Position numbers and translations under genes: made by a program. Below the pieces are notes generated by a model that saw nothing but the letters and a program-made list of their open reading frames with translations, ran no database searches and had not been told where the DNA came from. A DNA stretch of 49,724 nt from the NCBI GenBank assembly GCA_002708715.1, contig PAPB01000026.1, positions 1 through 49,724 of the forward strand. The letters are read 5' to 3'. Shown in pieces: positions 40,785-49,527 of the stretch. Position 1 is the stretch's first letter, and the number at the start of each line of letters is the position of its first letter. Source of the stretch: Fidelibacterota bacterium (GTDB lineage: Bacteria > Fidelibacterota > Marinisomatia > Marinisomatales > UBA1611).

Positions 40785-41507
40785 GTAAGCGCAATTATTA
40801 AAATAGTATTTAATTTTCCTCTTAAGTGTTTTGTTCTTATCCTTTTTTTTAGCGAGGGTTGTACACAAAAGAATATTGAATTTGTTGTGCAGAGAAAGAA
40901 TATGGTAGAAAATGATATAAAGAAAAGAGGTATTTTAGATCCTTTAGTTCTTGACGCTTTAAATACTGTAAAAAGAGAATTGTTTGTGCCTAACAAATAC
41001 CGAGATATTTCTTATAATGACCACCCTCTGCCTATCGGCTATAATCAAACTATAAGCCAGCCTTATATTGTTGCATTTATGACCGAATATTTGCAAGTAC
41101 GCAGGAATCATAAAGTTTTAGAGATTGGGACTGGTTCTGGTTACCAGGCAGCAGTCCTTTCTTTACTTGCAGATCAAGTGTTTACCATAGAGATCATTGA
41201 ATCGCTTGGTGATATGGCTAGAACTATTCTCAAAAAAAATAATTATAATAATGTTATTGTAAGAATAGGTAATGGTTATGAAGGATGGGAAAAAGAAGCT
41301 CCTTTTGATAGGATTATTGTTACGGCTGCACCTGAGAAGATACCGACTGTTTTAGTTGATCAATTAAAAAACGGCGGGAGAATGATTATTCCTATCGGTC
41401 AAACTAGTTTAGAACAACATCTTTGGTTAATAGAAAAAAATATCAAAGGTATTATAACAAAGGAGAAAATACTTCCTGTCAGGTTTGTACCTATGGTGCA
41501 TGAATAA
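40785..41507 (+). CDS. pcm: Protein-L-isoaspartate O-methyltransferase, apparently exported
   Basis: The methyltransferase core begins near base 40890 (M-V-E-N-D-I-K-K-R-G) and has Q-T-I-S-Q-P-Y-I-V-A, the SAM motif V-L-E-I-G-T-G-S-G-Y-Q-A and F-D-R-I-I-V-T-A-A-P, and ends R-F-V-P-M-V. It repairs isoaspartate in proteins using SAM. The frame is open upstream to a GTG at 40785 and adds a hydrophobic leader (I-V-F-N-F-P-L-K-C-F-V-L-I-L-F-F-S-E-G-C), a probable signal sequence with a cysteine at its end. Start codons at 40887 (GTG) or 40902 (ATG) would give a cytosolic form. I favour export because the leader would otherwise be chance. SAM supply outside the cytoplasm is a problem. Confidence 0.8.
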   Translation, partial: VSAIIKIVFNFPLKCFVLILFFSEGCTQKNIEFVVQRKNMVENDIKKRGILDPLVLDALNTVKRELFVPNKYRDISYNDHPLPIGYNQTISQPYIVAFMTEYLQVRRNHKVLEIGTGSGYQAAVLSLLADQVFTIEIIESLGDMARTILKKNNYNNVIVRIGNGYEGWEKEAPFDRIIVTAAPEKIPTVLVDQLKNGGRMIIPIGQTSLEQHLWLIEKNIKGIITKEKILPVRFVPMVHE

Positions 41508-41518
41508 AGTAGCTAATT

Positions 41519-42022
41519 ATGAAAAATAAAAATATTCTAATTTTTTTAATTTTTTTTTCTATCGTATTTTGTCAAAAATCTTGGTTCAAGGGTAATCTAA
41601 AAGGTATTGATGATTTATCATTTGAATTAAATATTAAAGGTGTTAATGATGATGTTTGGAAGCAGAGGGTTTATAGCTATGTAAAGCTCAAGCTTTTAGA
41701 AAATGATATACAAATCTTAGAAACTTTGATTCCAAAGTTGGTGATTGATATTAATATTTTGGATTCAAGAGTTGAAAAAGTATCTTCATTTTTTGTGCAA
41801 ATTTCAGTTTATGGATATAGTGTTTCTGAATCAGAATATTATAAATCATTTTCAGATTTAGAAATATCTAAAAATTTGATGACAAGTATAATTTTTTCTC
41901 ATTCAATAATTGGGCAGACTAATTCAAGTAAACTATATAAAGATATTGAAAAAAATATTGATAAAACGGTTGCCTTATTTTTAAATCAATGGTACAAAGA
42001 TAATCCAAGTAAGCAATTTTAG
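41519..42022 (+). CDS. Exported protein, unknown
   Basis: The 167-residue product has a signal peptide (I-L-I-F-L-I-F-F-S-I-V-F-C-Q) then a compact mixed domain with strand V-I-D-I-N-I-L-D-S-R and helix S-K-L-Y-K-D-I-E-K-N-I-D-K-T-V-A-L-F-L-N-Q-W. The layout, a conserved-looking G-N-L-K-G-I-D near the start and a helix with Q-W at the end, recalls DUF-type periplasmic proteins with a CsgG or TolB-like N-terminal fold. It may be a partner of the CsgG-like gene downstream. No family recognised with certainty. It lies 11 bases after pcm. Confidence 0.6.
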   Translation: MKNKNILIFLIFFSIVFCQKSWFKGNLKGIDDLSFELNIKGVNDDVWKQRVYSYVKLKLLENDIQILETLIPKLVIDINILDSRVEKVSSFFVQISVYGYSVSESEYYKSFSDLEISKNLMTSIIFSHSIIGQTNSSKLYKDIEKNIDKTVALFLNQWYKDNPSKQF

Positions 42023-42038
42023 TATGTATACGTCTTTC

Positions 42039-42069
42039 TTTGACAATCTGTCTGATTGATGTAAGTTTG
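42039..42069 (+). promoter_or_regulatory. Bacteroidota-type promoter
   Basis: TTTG at 42039-42042 and TAAGTTTG at 42062-42069 are separated by exactly 19 bases, matching the -33/-7 consensus (TTTG, TAnnTTTG) of Bacteroidota primary sigma factor promoters. A transcript would start near 42075, giving a leader of about 25 bases before the gene at 42101. Well placed in a 78-base gap. Confidence 0.65.
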
Positions 42070-42100
42070 TGGGAAGGGCGGAAACCAAACCTTCAAAAAA

Positions 42101-43129
42101 ATGATGTTAGTGATCCGAGGCATAGTCATATTACATCTAGTGAGTTTTTGTATTGCTGCAAATACCACTAAGAACATTTCCCTGAAAACAGGTAATAAAT
42201 TAGCTGTTCTAAGATTTGAAGGGAGTGGTGTATCTGATCCTCTTACTGAGCATATTACAGAAGAATTAAGACAATCTATTCGGGAATTAAAAACATACAG
42301 AGTGCAAAATTATGATGTGACTAGTGATGTAAGTATTTTTTATCCTACTGGAAAAGATTATTGGGCTTGCTGGAGTGAAGAGTGTGCGGTTGCTATAGGA
42401 AAACAACTTAAGGTTAATTATGTTGTTGCGGGTAACATCCAGAAGGAAGATGGTGATTTTATTATTAATGGAAGATTGTTTTCAGTTGATATGGAAACAA
42501 TGGTAAATGAATTTGCTATGAACAGTAGCGGTATTACAGATAGTTTGCTCCTAGAAATGAAAAAAATGGCATATAATGTCAGTGGCCTTCCAGTACCTGA
42601 TACTCTTCTTTCAGTTGAATCAGATACTTCTCAAGTAGATATTACAGAGAATATTGAGCGAAAAAGATTAATAAATTTCCCTCAACTACCTCAGATACCT
42701 ACAAAGATTAAGGCTCTTATGATGTCTACCGCAATACCAGGTAGTGGACAAATATGGGTTCAGAAGACATACCCTGGTTATGGTTTTATGGGTACTGAAG
42801 CAACGCTAGGCCTATTCTCGTTAATTGCTTATTATCAATATAATAAAGCATGGAAAGGATTTGATAAAAATTATAGTAAATATCAAGATGAAACGGATCC
42901 ACATAATTTAATTGAATTAAGACCTAAAATAATACAATATGCAGAAGACACAAAGAGATACAATTCTTTTATGAAAAATATTCGTGGCGTCGCTGGTTCT
43001 ATATGGGTGGTAAATATGCTACATGCATATTTAGTTGCTCCAGCGGATGATTATTTTGATGGTGAATCTTTCTTTGATATAGAGTACCGACCAGATATTA
43101 ATCAAATACAGTTTAATATTAATTTTTAA
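42101..43129 (+). CDS. Envelope protein with CsgG-like domain and DUF5683 C-terminus
   Basis: The 342-residue protein has a leader (I-V-I-L-H-L-V-S-F-C-I-A-A), a CsgG/TolB-like periplasmic domain (L-A-V-L-R-F-E-G-S-G-V, L-T-E-H-I-T-E-E-L-R, V-N-Y-V-V-A-G-N-I-Q), and from residue 205 a DUF5683 domain (M-S-T-A-I-P-G-S-G-Q-I-W, Y-P-G-Y-G-F-M-G, A-Y-Y-Q-Y-N-K-A-W). DUF5683 is a membrane-associated domain typical of FCB bacteria. The combination suggests assembly or anchoring of envelope structures. A good promoter lies 30-60 bases upstream, so this starts a transcription unit that includes the lipoprotein and the large sorting-domain protein that follow closely. Confidence 0.8.
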   Translation: MMLVIRGIVILHLVSFCIAANTTKNISLKTGNKLAVLRFEGSGVSDPLTEHITEELRQSIRELKTYRVQNYDVTSDVSIFYPTGKDYWACWSEECAVAIGKQLKVNYVVAGNIQKEDGDFIINGRLFSVDMETMVNEFAMNSSGITDSLLLEMKKMAYNVSGLPVPDTLLSVESDTSQVDITENIERKRLINFPQLPQIPTKIKALMMSTAIPGSGQIWVQKTYPGYGFMGTEATLGLFSLIAYYQYNKAWKGFDKNYSKYQDETDPHNLIELRPKIIQYAEDTKRYNSFMKNIRGVAGSIWVVNMLHAYLVAPADDYFDGESFFDIEYRPDINQIQFNINF

Positions 43130-43136
43130 TAACTAT

Positions 43137-43664
43137 ATGAAAATATTAAAATTAATATTGTTTTGTTTTTTTGTCATATTTTCCTGTGAAGAGGCTGAAT
43201 ATTCATTAGATAATCCTTTTGATCCAGAAAATATGGATCTCCAATCGCCTGCTTTATTTTTTCATCCAGCTCAAATTAATACGGTTATTGATACGATTAT
43301 TTCTGTAGAACTTTATGGATTAGAGCTTGATCCAGCAGCAGCAGCCCATCTCGACATTCGGTATGATTGGGGAAGTGTAACAGTTGATTCAGTAGTCCCA
43401 GGCCCCTTTTTTACTGGTCAAAATGATCCAATTGAAATCACCGTTGATGAGCAAGGCATTCTTAGTATTTTTATTTATTATCTACCAGATATGCAAACTG
43501 ATCAGAATAATGGCGGTACGTGGTCCATAGCCACTGTTTATTTTTCAACAATTTCAACTGGTGAGTCTGAATTGTTATACGGTTCAAATACAATACTTAG
43601 AGATGAGAATAATAATGCCATAAATATTAAAGACTTTGGGGCAGGATATATAAATGTTGAATAG
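43137..43664 (+). CDS. Lipoprotein with beta-sandwich domain
   Basis: A lipobox F-S-C (about residues 15-17, after I-L-F-C-F-F-V-I-F) starts a 175-residue lipoprotein with N-P-F-D-P-E-N near the N-terminus, a stretch common in FCB lipoproteins. It continues with strand-rich sequence resembling a cohesin or E-set sandwich (I-N-T-V-I-D-T-I-I-S-V-E-L-Y-G, H-L-D-I-R-Y-D-W-G). Its stop overlaps the start of the next gene by 11 bases, so the two products are coupled. The neighbour has dockerin-like motifs, so a cohesin-like role would make sense, but I cannot show the fold from sequence alone. Confidence 0.65.
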   Translation: MKILKLILFCFFVIFSCEEAEYSLDNPFDPENMDLQSPALFFHPAQINTVIDTIISVELYGLELDPAAAAHLDIRYDWGSVTVDSVVPGPFFTGQNDPIEITVDEQGILSIFIYYLPDMQTDQNNGGTWSIATVYFSTISTGESELLYGSNTILRDENNNAINIKDFGAGYINVE

Positions 43665-46600
43665 AAATTTCATAGTTTTTATAATCTCAATAAGATTTAT
43701 TATTGGACAATGTTTTGATACTGAAATTACTGAAGCAGATTTTCCTTATAACAATTTATCCGATCTTACAATTCAACCTGATAATTGGAATCAAGCATAT
43801 TTCCCGTATGATGAAAGTACTGGGCATGATAATAATAATGCGAATGGTAATGATTATACATATAAATTGACTCTATCATCGCCGGCAAATATCTATATCA
43901 CTACATGTGATGAGGAGACAGATGTAGATGTTCAAATAGCAATTTATACAGTTGACTGTGATTCATCTTCATGGATATTATTCCAAGATGATTCTAATTC
44001 GCCGATATATTACCCAGACCAATCTAATGAAACTTATCAATTTGAATGTATTTCAGGTTTTATCACAAACCCGTATTATGCAAATATGTTACCACGATTA
44101 GAATTGGACGCAGGAACATATTATGTTGTAGTTGATGATCGAGCAGGTGGAACTGGTTCAGTAAGAACATGGTTTGGATATTCGCTTATTGTGGATTCAA
44201 CATCTATTTCAGAGGATTATTCAAATATAAACTATTATTTTAGCGAGGGTGTCTTTGGCGGAAATTATATAGATGTTTACAATGGGAATGGTATTGCAGT
44301 GGAGCCTGAAGATTTTAGTTTAGGGTTTAATCCAAATGGTGGGAATGCTAACGATGCCAATATTATTTCTATTACAACTCTTGCAGATGGTGTGTTATCA
44401 CCTGGAATACAAGATGTTAAAATTAATATTGATATTTCTGGAACACCTAGCGGCTCTGAAATTGTAACTGTTGGTCCAGCATCGGTCTCATCAATATTTA
44501 ACAACATTGGAATTCCTCTTTTAAATATTGATGGAGTTTCTATAGCTTTACCAGATGCCCTCGCTCCGTCTGTAATCTCATCTAATCCTTTTAATGGCCA
44601 AGAAAATGTTCAAAGAAATACGAATATTAATTTAACTTTTTCAGAGGCAATTAGACATGAAGACAATTCAGCCATAACATCTTTGAATCTTTATGACTGC
44701 TTTTTACTTGAAAATATGGAGAATGGCGACCCATTAAATTTCACTATTTCAACGAGTGATAATATTTCTTTTGAAATTAATCCAGATGAGATTCTCCCTA
44801 ATTTTTCAGATGTACGTTTATCTATTCTTTCAGCAATAGAGGATTATAATGATAATTTGATATCTTTAGAGACTATTGTTTTTATAACAGAAGATGATCC
44901 CCCACCAACTATTGAAGAGAGTAATATTTTGGCATTAAATAATGTTATTGAAATCAACTTTAATGAAGGTGTTTATTCATCGGCAAATGGTACGGGAGCA
45001 ATTTCATTAAATGATTTTAATTATTCTTTTCAATCTAATGGTGGTAATTGTGAATCAATATCGGTAAATGGGTTAACTAATGAAGAAGGTTTGAACTTAT
45101 CTGGTGGTGAATCAACTATCTATGTGCAAATACAGCCAGAAGATATTGCAAGTGGTGAGGAAACTATAAATTTTTTTCCAACAAATGATTCTTCAATATT
45201 TGACGAAATTGGCAACGCAATGTCTATCGAGAATGGAACAGGAACGTTATTTCTTAGAGATCTTTTACCGCCTTTATTAGATTCATATTTGCTTGCTACA
45301 GATAATTCATATATCGATCTAATATTTAATGACGGAATTTATGGTGACAGTGATGCAACAGGAGTAATTCAGCCAGATGACATTGATATTGATTTAATAT
45401 CTAATGGCAGTAATGTGGATAGTTGTTTTATCACAAGCATGACTAGAACGGATAGTAATCAATTAAGTGGCGGTGAATCAAGTATAAGAGTTATGCTAGA
45501 GTATAATGGCACACCAGATGGTAATGAAGTCATATTATTAACTCCAACACCTGGTGCTGGAATATATGATGAGAATGGAAATCAATTTTTTGATATTTCA
45601 TTTACCGATTCAATTGTTTTATATGATATTCTAGCTCCAAGTATTGATTCAATTTCAGTCCCAATTGATTCATTTATTGTTTTAATGGAAAGTGCACCAA
45701 TCACTTTTAATTTCAACGAAGAGGTTGATTCATTGGTATTTACAATTTCTTCTGCCGTCATGGATTCTGTCCATTATACTTCTACATTAACTGACTCTAG
45801 TTTGAAGGTCATCCTTCAACCTCCTTTCGCAAGTTATGATTCTATTTTATTTAATTTTTCTTATATGGAAGATCTTTCAGACCTAAACACCGTAAATATC
45901 TCTTATACATTTAGAACCCCTATCTTAGGTGATTTTGATTATGATGATAAAGTTACATATAATGATATGTGGGATCTTGTTGAGAATTGGGAGGCTAAGA
46001 ATTTTAATTATGAATTAGGTCCATTTATAGGTTCTGTACCGCATCTAATTTCTTTTCCAGATTCTAAATTTGATATTGAAGATGGTATGGCGTTTGTAGG
46101 TATGTGGTCTTGGTATCAGAAAACATTTGGAGAGATATATGAAGATACTTTGTTAGTTGGAAGAGCTTTAAATTTTTTCCAAAATCGCAATGATATTTTT
46201 ATCATTATTAGTGATAGTACCAATCGTGGTCAGATACAGATGGTATATGAACCAGGTACAATCCCAATTAATTTTCAGTCACATAGTTTTAAAGGAAAAA
46301 ATCTAATTTTAAGTAATCATAAACCAGAAAAAGGATTCTCAATTTTAGAGTTTGCTAGATCAGGAGTTATAAAAAAGGATACAATTAAAATAGGAATAAA
46401 TCAATCCCACGAAACAACATTGTTTTATAATTTTTTTGGCCATGACAATAGTAACAGGCAAAAAGGTTATATGAAATTCAATCATACTCCAATTCCAGAA
46501 AAATTATTATTATATCCTGCATATCCTAACCCATTTAACCCTACAGCAACATTCAGGTTCGATATCCCTTTTTTAGATTATGATAAACAAAACATTTCAT

Positions 46601-46773
46601 TAATTATTTTTGATGTGAAAGGAAGGAAAGTTGAAATTTTAAAAAATGAAAGTATAATTCCTGGTTCGCATGAAGTAAAATGGAATGCCCAAAATCATTC
46701 TACAGGAATATATTTTGCTAAACTTACATTTGGTGATTTTAGTCAAACTCAAAAAGTCATTTATTTAAAGTAA
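43654..46773 (+). CDS. Large secreted multi-domain protein with Ig-like repeats, dockerin-like segment and sorting domain
   Basis: The 1039-residue protein has a leader, then a PPC-like domain (residues about 20-185; D-A-G-T-Y-Y-V-V-V-D-D). Three repeats of roughly 110-130 residues each include I-D/N-L-x-F-N-D-G-I/V-Y, E-x-x-x-L-S-G-G-E-S and S-I-F-D-E-x-G-N (around 190-300, 425-530, 535-660), with a bacterial Ig-like unit P-S-V-I-S-S-N-P-F-N-G-Q-E-N-V between the first two. Residues 770-830 look dockerin-like (G-D-F-D-Y-D-D-K-V). The last 80 residues are a sorting domain with A-Y-P-N-P-F-N-P. It is exported to the cell surface, probably calcium-binding. It overlaps the lipoprotein gene by 11 bases. 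Confidence 0.8.
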   Translation: MLNRNFIVFIISIRFIIGQCFDTEITEADFPYNNLSDLTIQPDNWNQAYFPYDESTGHDNNNANGNDYTYKLTLSSPANIYITTCDEETDVDVQIAIYTVDCDSSSWILFQDDSNSPIYYPDQSNETYQFECISGFITNPYYANMLPRLELDAGTYYVVVDDRAGGTGSVRTWFGYSLIVDSTSISEDYSNINYYFSEGVFGGNYIDVYNGNGIAVEPEDFSLGFNPNGGNANDANIISITTLADGVLSPGIQDVKINIDISGTPSGSEIVTVGPASVSSIFNNIGIPLLNIDGVSIALPDALAPSVISSNPFNGQENVQRNTNINLTFSEAIRHEDNSAITSLNLYDCFLLENMENGDPLNFTISTSDNISFEINPDEILPNFSDVRLSILSAIEDYNDNLISLETIVFITEDDPPPTIEESNILALNNVIEINFNEGVYSSANGTGAISLNDFNYSFQSNGGNCESISVNGLTNEEGLNLSGGESTIYVQIQPEDIASGEETINFFPTNDSSIFDEIGNAMSIENGTGTLFLRDLLPPLLDSYLLATDNSYIDLIFNDGIYGDSDATGVIQPDDIDIDLISNGSNVDSCFITSMTRTDSNQLSGGESSIRVMLEYNGTPDGNEVILLTPTPGAGIYDENGNQFFDISFTDSIVLYDILAPSIDSISVPIDSFIVLMESAPITFNFNEEVDSLVFTISSAVMDSVHYTSTLTDSSLKVILQPPFASYDSILFNFSYMEDLSDLNTVNISYTFRTPILGDFDYDDKVTYNDMWDLVENWEAKNFNYELGPFIGSVPHLISFPDSKFDIEDGMAFVGMWSWYQKTFGEIYEDTLLVGRALNFFQNRNDIFIIISDSTNRGQIQMVYEPGTIPINFQSHSFKGKNLILSNHKPEKGFSILEFARSGVIKKDTIKIGINQSHETTLFYNFFGHDNSNRQKGYMKFNHTPIPEKLLLYPAYPNPFNPTATFRFDIPFLDYDKQNISLIIFDVKGRKVEILKNESIIPGSHEVKWNAQNHSTGIYFAKLTFGDFSQTQKVIYLK

Positions 46774-46826
46774 TGCATTTTGTATTATTGCATGAAATAC
46801 GAAACCTCTATTACATTTAGAGTACA

Positions 46827-47627
46827 TTGAAAAATTTATTAACCACAGAGCAACTTCGTTTAAAATATGATCCAGAATCTATATTAAAAGATATAGATGC
46901 TAATTATGAAAAATATTTAGAAAAATTAAAAGGATGGATATTTCAAGAAGATAATCCGATAAATAATTACAATACTGTTCAACAGATATCATTTCTAGAA
47001 ACGAATGATCAAAAAGATACAAACCTAATAAATGAATTATTAACTAAGTTGAAAGACACTGTTTATTTTATGGGACTTAGTAAAAAAGAACGTTTAGTTG
47101 TTACTCAGAAAATGAGAAGATTTTATTCAGGTTTAATAACGAATTATTTAAAAAGAATAAATGTGATTATGAGTGACCCTGAGTTACTTTCCCCTAAGCA
47201 ATTTAATGATCCTATTCCAAAACATAGAGGTATCGAAATTGTATTTGAAATTCTAAAAATAATTAGTGAAGATTTAGAATTAGAGTCTAAATATAGAAAA
47301 AACATGCCTAGAGCAGGACATCTAACATGTTTTCAGATTTCAATGGGAGGTTTTTTAAAAAAACTTGAAATAATAGGTATGTCACAAAAAAATCGGATTA
47401 CTTTAGTACAGCAATTATTTAATACATTTAAAGTTGACTGGAAAGAAGGAGATAGGGAAAATATTAAATTATCTTTATTGAAGCCATCAACAGAATATTA
47501 TGAAAGGGCTAAAGCAGATATCCAAAACCTTTCGAATTATCACTATCCAGAGTCTTTAGGTGATAACCTTATATCTAATATGATTAATCAAGCTATAATT
47601 TTTAAAAAGCGTATTAGAAGGTTTTGA
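46827..47627 (+). CDS. Unknown helical soluble protein
   Basis: A TTG start (46827) gives 266 residues without signal peptide or membrane helix. It is charged and helical, with motifs such as E-Q-L-R-L-K-Y-D-P-E-S-I-L-K-D-I near the start, K-K-E-R-L-V-V-T-Q-K-M-R-R-F-Y-S in the middle and R-A-G-H-L-T-C-F-Q-I-S-M-G-G-F-L-K-K-L. The gene starts 53 bases after the big secreted gene and sits six bases before the YwaF-family gene, which may be its functional neighbour. I do not recognise it. Confidence 0.6.
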   Translation: MKNLLTTEQLRLKYDPESILKDIDANYEKYLEKLKGWIFQEDNPINNYNTVQQISFLETNDQKDTNLINELLTKLKDTVYFMGLSKKERLVVTQKMRRFYSGLITNYLKRINVIMSDPELLSPKQFNDPIPKHRGIEIVFEILKIISEDLELESKYRKNMPRAGHLTCFQISMGGFLKKLEIIGMSQKNRITLVQQLFNTFKVDWKEGDRENIKLSLLKPSTEYYERAKADIQNLSNYHYPESLGDNLISNMINQAIIFKKRIRRF

Positions 47628-47633
47628 TTTCCA

Positions 47634-48326
47634 ATGATAGAGCCTGAATTAATAAAAATTTTTTCTACTCTATGGTGGATAGGAATTATTATTTCAATTG
47701 TTATTTCACTTTTTATAATACAATTAGCAATTCGAATTCCACCAGATAAAAGACGAATACTGATGATCTTTCTTGGGACTTTTATGATTGTTCTAGAAAT
47801 TTTTCAGCAGTATCATATGTTAGATCTCCAGCTATGGAATATTAAGACATCTTTGCCAATACATCTTTGTGGAATAGCTGGCATATTAGCTGGTATTGCA
47901 TTTATAATACCTCAGCAAAAATATTTTGAATTTTTAGCTCTTATTGGCTCTCCTGGAGCTTTGCATGCTTTGCTTACACCTCAATTAAATCATGGAGGAA
48001 CAAGTTTTCTAATTTTTGAATATTATGCGAGTCATACAGGTATCATTTTAGCTCCTTTATTTTTGGCAATTGTTCTTGGATATAGAATGCAAGAAAAATC
48101 ATGGCTTAACGTATTTATCATTTGTCAGATACTTTTAATATGTATTGGGTTTTCTAATTATCTATTAGGTGCTAATTATATGTATTTAGCAGATAGACCA
48201 TTAGTAAATAATCCTATGATAGTAGGTGAATGGCCTTGGTATATACTTGGATTTGAAATCTTAGGATTTATTCATATTTATATTTTTTATAGGTGTTACA
48301 GAATGATGAAGCCTATTCCTTATTAA
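47634..48326 (+). CDS. YwaF/TIGR02206-family membrane protein
   Basis: This 230-residue polytopic protein has seven hydrophobic helices and the family motif L-P-I-H-L-C-G-I-A-G-I-L-A (near residue 76), then G-S-P-G-A-L-H-A-L-L-T-P and a late L-G-A-N-Y-M-Y-L-A-D-R-P. Conserved H-L-C and N-Y-x-Y-L match the uncharacterised bacterial family typified by Bacillus YwaF. Function is unknown; a transporter-like or enzymatic membrane role is possible. It starts six bases after 46827-47627 and is followed after 29 bases by a PLP enzyme. Confidence 0.85.
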   Translation: MIEPELIKIFSTLWWIGIIISIVISLFIIQLAIRIPPDKRRILMIFLGTFMIVLEIFQQYHMLDLQLWNIKTSLPIHLCGIAGILAGIAFIIPQQKYFEFLALIGSPGALHALLTPQLNHGGTSFLIFEYYASHTGIILAPLFLAIVLGYRMQEKSWLNVFIICQILLICIGFSNYLLGANYMYLADRPLVNNPMIVGEWPWYILGFEILGFIHIYIFYRCYRMMKPIPY

Positions 48327-48355
48327 AAGTCAATGTGTGAATCTGGTTTTTTTAA

Positions 48356-49498
48356 ATGAATAGAATAAAAGAAAAATTTTATTTTGAGGATGGGATAACC
48401 TACCTCAATCATGGATCTTATGGTGCATGCCCTAAGGCTATTTTTGAAAATTATCAACAGTGGCAGTTTAAATTAGAGAAACAGCCAGTAAATTTTTTTA
48501 CTGATGAATTATATACAGCCCTCAAAGATTCCAGAATCGCTTTAAGTGAGTTTTTAGGATGTTATCAGGATGAAATATTATTTTTCCAAAATCCGACTAC
48601 AGCGGTTTCCAATATTATTTATAATTTGAATTTAGATTCTAATGATGAAATTCTAATGACTGACCATGAATACGGAGCTCTTGTAAGAGCCTGGCATGCT
48701 TGGAGCGATAAAAGGAATATTCGTATTAAATATGCAAAAATTAAACTACCTCTTGTTTCTGAAGATGAGTTTGTTCGTGATTTTTGTAAGCAGATTTCAT
48801 TAAAAACAAAAGTAATATTTATTTCTCAGATTACTAGTCCTACGGGGTTGGTATTACCTATAAAAAAAATAATTCAATTTGCTAAAGAAAAAAATATATT
48901 GACTATTGTAGATGGTGCGCATGTTCCTGGACATATTGATTTAAATATCCATTCTCTTGGATGTGATTTTTATACAGGCGCTTTGCATAAATGGTTATGT
49001 GGACCCAAAGGGACTTCTTTTTTATATGTTCATAAAAAACATCAAAATTGGATTAAGCCAGTTATATATAGTTGGGGAAAAAATGGTAATGATCCTGAAT
49101 CATCAGAATTTCTACAAGATTTTCAATGGCAAGGAACAAGAGATATGTCAGCATTTCTCACTATTCCTAAAATTATAGAATTTTTTAAAAGTGATTTAAA
49201 AGATTCTCAATACCATAGTAAAAAATTAATTCAATCTTCATATGAAAAATTTCAAAATATCCTCGAGAGCGATTCTATATCAATTGGTAAAAAATTTCTT
49301 GGGCAAATGGTTTCCCATCCCTTACCAGTCAATGTGAATAAAAATATAAAAAAAATACTATGGGAAGATTATAGGATTGAAATTCCTATATTTGAGTGGA
49401 ATAATATGAAATTTATACGATTATCAATTCATATATATAACGATGAAAAAGATATTGATTCTTTAATGAATGCATTAAAATCTATTTTTTTAAATTAG
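48356..49498 (+). CDS. Class V aminotransferase-fold PLP enzyme, isopenicillin N epimerase-like
   Basis: The 380-residue enzyme begins with Y-L-N-H-G-S-Y-G-A-C-P, has P-T-T-A-V-S-N-I-I (cofactor phosphate loop), T-D-H-E-Y-G-A, the PLP-ring aspartate in I-V-D-G-A-H-V-P-G-H, and the Schiff-base lysine in G-A-L-H-K-W-L-C-G-P-K-G. This matches the isopenicillin N epimerase-like branch of class V aminotransferases (fold type I), whose bacterial members include cysteine lyases, desulfurases and epimerases of unknown substrate. Cytosolic. Gene lengths and spacing suggest it shares a transcript with the YwaF-family gene. The actual reaction cannot be decided. Confidence 0.85.
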   Translation: MNRIKEKFYFEDGITYLNHGSYGACPKAIFENYQQWQFKLEKQPVNFFTDELYTALKDSRIALSEFLGCYQDEILFFQNPTTAVSNIIYNLNLDSNDEILMTDHEYGALVRAWHAWSDKRNIRIKYAKIKLPLVSEDEFVRDFCKQISLKTKVIFISQITSPTGLVLPIKKIIQFAKEKNILTIVDGAHVPGHIDLNIHSLGCDFYTGALHKWLCGPKGTSFLYVHKKHQNWIKPVIYSWGKNGNDPESSEFLQDFQWQGTRDMSAFLTIPKIIEFFKSDLKDSQYHSKKLIQSSYEKFQNILESDSISIGKKFLGQMVSHPLPVNVNKNIKKILWEDYRIEIPIFEWNNMKFIRLSIHIYNDEKDIDSLMNALKSIFLN

Positions 49499-49527
49499 AT
49501 GTAAGTATTGATGGGTTAAATTTTAGT

